Part shown: in pieces, positions 11,150 through 13,170 of the stretch
How the letters are laid out: each line of letters starts with the position of its first letter
How positions within the stretch are numbered: position 1 is the stretch's first letter
Assembly (NCBI GenBank): GCA_030616665.1
Contig: JAUWWX010000009.1
Coordinates: 1-13,170 of the forward strand
DNA length: 13,170 nucleotides
Source of the DNA: an archaeon
GTDB lineage: Archaea; Iainarchaeota; Iainarchaeia; Iainarchaeales; GCA-2688035
Direction: 5' to 3'
Made by a program: the position numbers and the translations under genes
The notes under the pieces: model-generated
Databases searched by the model: none
Seen by the model: the letters and a program-made list of their open reading frames with translations, nothing else
Told to the model about the DNA's origin: nothing

Positions 11150-13170
11150 ATGGATAAAAGAATCTTTTTGTTTGGTTTTTTGCTGTTCCTTTTTGTAACG
11201 GCAAACGCAGCAACTTTGGCTGGAAACTTTTCGCTTGAAACAGACTGTTTCGCGCCAGACAAGGCTGTTTACATTCTGAGAAACGAAACTGGCTCAAGGC
11301 AGACCTACGAGATAAGGGCAGTTGGCAGGAACAAAGAGTGGATTAACCTTAATGGCACATGGATTGGCGAAGAAGCGCTTACTATAAGCCTTGGAGGCGG
11401 GGAATCCAAACAATTGTACGCCTTTGTAAAGCCCCAGACATGCTATGTCGTTCCAGGCGATTACTCCATTACGATAGAGGTAAGCAATAGTGAAACAATT
11501 TCAAGGGAAATTTACGTTGAGGTAGTTGAAAGCAGGGTGCTGCAGCTTGAAATAAGCCCAACAAGGCAGGAAACAACGCAATGCAGGGAAGAACGCTTTG
11601 AAATAAGGGTCAGAAATACCGGCGAACACGGAGAAAAGGTTCTTTTAAGCCTTGAAGGAATGCCTGCATCGTGGACAAGGCTTGACACAACAGAATTCTT
11701 TTTGGACGAGGGCGAAAGCAGGAGAGTGGGACTTGAAATAAACCCTGCCTGCAGCGCAGAAACTATGGAATACGGCTTTTCAGTCAAGGCCGCATTGAAG
11801 GGCACTGCCTTTTTCGTTGAGAAAAATGCCTCGCTTCTGATTGAGGACAGGCAGAACATAGAAATAACCGCTCAGGCATTGCAAGCATGCGCCGAAAAAG
11901 ATACGGGAGGTCATATAAGGATAAAGAACAATGGCCTGCTCGATGATGAAGTGCAATTGAGCATTGAGGGCATTGGCTGGGCAGGCCTGCAGCCAAGCCA
12001 ATTGACACTTGAGGCAGGCGAGGAAAAACTGGTTTCTGTTGACTTTTCAAAAACCGGCTTTGAGACAGGCGAATACGATTTTATTGTAAAGGCGCATTCA
12101 ACAAAATTCAACAGGGAAGATGAAAAACTACTTTCTGTTGAGCTGCTTGACTGCTACAACGTTTCAATCACCTCAGTCCTGCTCGACGGCTCAACAGCGG
12201 AAGAAAAGCCAACTGCTTGCCTTGAAAGCAAGCCGGTCTACACATTTAGCTTGACCAATGACGCGGTTGAAACGATTAAGGCGGAAATCAGCGTTTTGGG
12301 CCTTGATGCAGTGGTCTCCCCTGCCACAGTAAGCATTGGAAGCGGGGAAACAAAGGATGTGAGCGCCCAGCTTGATTTAAGCCCATGGCAGCCAGGCGAA
12401 AAGATTTTCACCCTGCTTGTAAAGGGGCAAAACTTTTCAACGCAGAGGGATTACACGCTTGTGGCAGAAGACTGCTACAACCTTGAGGTTGAGTGGGACG
12501 GCTTGCTCAAAGAAATCGAGCTTGATGCAAACTGCAAAAGCGAGCCATTTAGCCTTGGGATAAAGAATGCTGGCACAAAAAGCCAAAAGGTTTCGGTTTC
12601 GGTTTCAGGCCCAACATGGATTTACTTCGAGCCACAGCGGCTAGACATTCAGCCAAGGGAAGAGCAGCAGGTTTACCTCTACTTTGCGCCTCCGTATGAT
12701 GTCAGGGAAGGAAGGAGTAGCGCAACCATTTCTGTTAAGGGAATTGAGGGAATCGAGAGCAAAGGCATTGAGATGGTGGTTTACGGCGGCCTTTATGCAG
12801 ATTTGGGAACGGCAAGCGTGAAGACAGTTGCCGAAGTACAAGAGGTAATTGAGAGGACTGAAAGGACTTTGAAGCTTTCGCTGCAGCTCTCAAACGACAG
12901 CAATGCCTTGATTAGGGTAAACAGCATTTGGGCAAAGGACTTCAATGCTGCATTCGATTTTGAGGAAACAACGCTGCAGCCTGGTGAAACAGTCAATGTG
13001 CCAATGCAGTTGTACCTTGGCTTGGACGAGGAAACGCAGTTTGCGGTAACCCTGGTAATTGACACAGACAAGGGAACAATGGAGAGGGCGGTTGGCATAG
13101 ACTTGGAGGAATCACCAGAGGAACAGGATTTCTTCGTCGGCCTGTTTGGCCTTGCTGACGCAGAGTTGGG
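11150..13170 (+). CDS. Secreted multi-Ig-domain protein, operon gene 3, 3' partial
   Basis: The frame is open from ATG 11150 to the window end (673 codons, no stop), so the gene continues beyond. It starts with a signal peptide (hydrophobic core about residues 5-17, likely cut after ANA at 18-20). Six Ig-like beta domains of about 100 residues follow (roughly 24-127, 132-235, 237-333, 337-441, 446-546, 551-652). An acidic linker then leads to FFVGLFGLADAEL, probably the approach to a membrane anchor. Nine cysteines are placed regularly: C33/C98, C145/C201, C247/C335, C357/C442 and a lone C462. DCYN recurs at two domain junctions (334-337 and 441-444). Domains 1-2 and 3-4 use two different cysteine spacings. 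It lies seven bases after gene 2 with a GGGGG site (11135-11139) about ten bases ahead. No enzymatic motif is visible; a surface scaffold or adhesin is likely. Confidence 0.85.
   Translation, partial: MDKRIFLFGFLLFLFVTANAATLAGNFSLETDCFAPDKAVYILRNETGSRQTYEIRAVGRNKEWINLNGTWIGEEALTISLGGGESKQLYAFVKPQTCYVVPGDYSITIEVSNSETISREIYVEVVESRVLQLEISPTRQETTQCREERFEIRVRNTGEHGEKVLLSLEGMPASWTRLDTTEFFLDEGESRRVGLEINPACSAETMEYGFSVKAALKGTAFFVEKNASLLIEDRQNIEITAQALQACAEKDTGGHIRIKNNGLLDDEVQLSIEGIGWAGLQPSQLTLEAGEEKLVSVDFSKTGFETGEYDFIVKAHSTKFNREDEKLLSVELLDCYNVSITSVLLDGSTAEEKPTACLESKPVYTFSLTNDAVETIKAEISVLGLDAVVSPATVSIGSGETKDVSAQLDLSPWQPGEKIFTLLVKGQNFSTQRDYTLVAEDCYNLEVEWDGLLKEIELDANCKSEPFSLGIKNAGTKSQKVSVSVSGPTWIYFEPQRLDIQPREEQQVYLYFAPPYDVREGRSSATISVKGIEGIESKGIEMVVYGGLYADLGTASVKTVAEVQEVIERTERTLKLSLQLSNDSNALIRVNSIWAKDFNAAFDFEETTLQPGETVNVPMQLYLGLDEETQFAVTLVIDTDKGTMERAVGIDLEESPEEQDFFVGLFGLADAEL

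Noticed and set aside
12590..12607. Three GTTTC(G/A) hexamers in a row
   Set aside because: They encode an alternating Val-Ser beta strand in gene 3 and are too few to be a meaningful microsatellite.
1..13170. Insertion sequences, CRISPR arrays, tRNA or rRNA genes, attachment sites
   Set aside because: Intergenic regions are all under 150 bases and show no spaced repeats, cloverleaf-like sequence, transposase or terminal inverted repeats.

Overview
The window looks like a compact archaeal chromosome segment. Supporting signs are AT-rich TATA-type promoter boxes about 25-35 bases upstream of starts that are often nearly leaderless, GGTG-type ribosome binding sites, TTG/GTG starts, and archaeal-style families (membrane-anchored TraB protein, Trm112-like zinc ribbon, XRE-HTH plus CBS regulator, stand-alone MetRS-beta-like tRNA-binding protein, secreted Ig-like repeat proteins). 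The exact lineage cannot be fixed from sequence alone; an uncultivated, possibly DPANN-type, archaeon would fit.

Layout. Positions 1-2015 (+) hold the 3' three quarters of a P2-type cation-transporting ATPase cut by the left edge; its codon usage (AGA, AAA, ATA/ATC) differs from the rest. Next are pyrG (2118-3821, +), a divergent CTP synthase with an N-terminal extension, and a convergent Trm112-like protein (3826-4002, -). A membrane-anchored TraB-family protein (4124-5278, +) follows. It converges on a minus-strand block of metK (7947-6784), a YbaK-like domain protein (6709-6308), a PHP phosphoesterase (6283-5618) and a tRNA-binding OB-fold protein (5606-5283). Divergent from metK is an HTH-CBS regulator (8087-8644, +). 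The right third (8783-13170, +) is a tightly linked three-gene operon of secreted or membrane-anchored Ig-like proteins; the last runs off the right edge.

How the genes fit together. Two parts deserve most attention. First, a bacterial-type S-adenosylmethionine synthetase faces an HTH-CBS regulator across a 139-base gap whose two TATA boxes lie inside a perfect 11-bp inverted repeat. This suggests a nucleotide-sensing, possibly SAM-sensing, switch. A related motif sits in front of the Trm112-like gene, whose family activates SAM-dependent methyltransferases. Second, the surface operon encodes two multi-domain chains with an almost identical spacing of cysteines (C-88-C, C-85-C, then one unpaired C before the last visible Ig-like domain), suggesting related disulfide-locked stalks that may pair with each other.

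No rRNA, tRNA, CRISPR array, insertion sequence or attachment site was seen. Intergenic gaps are all under 150 bases.
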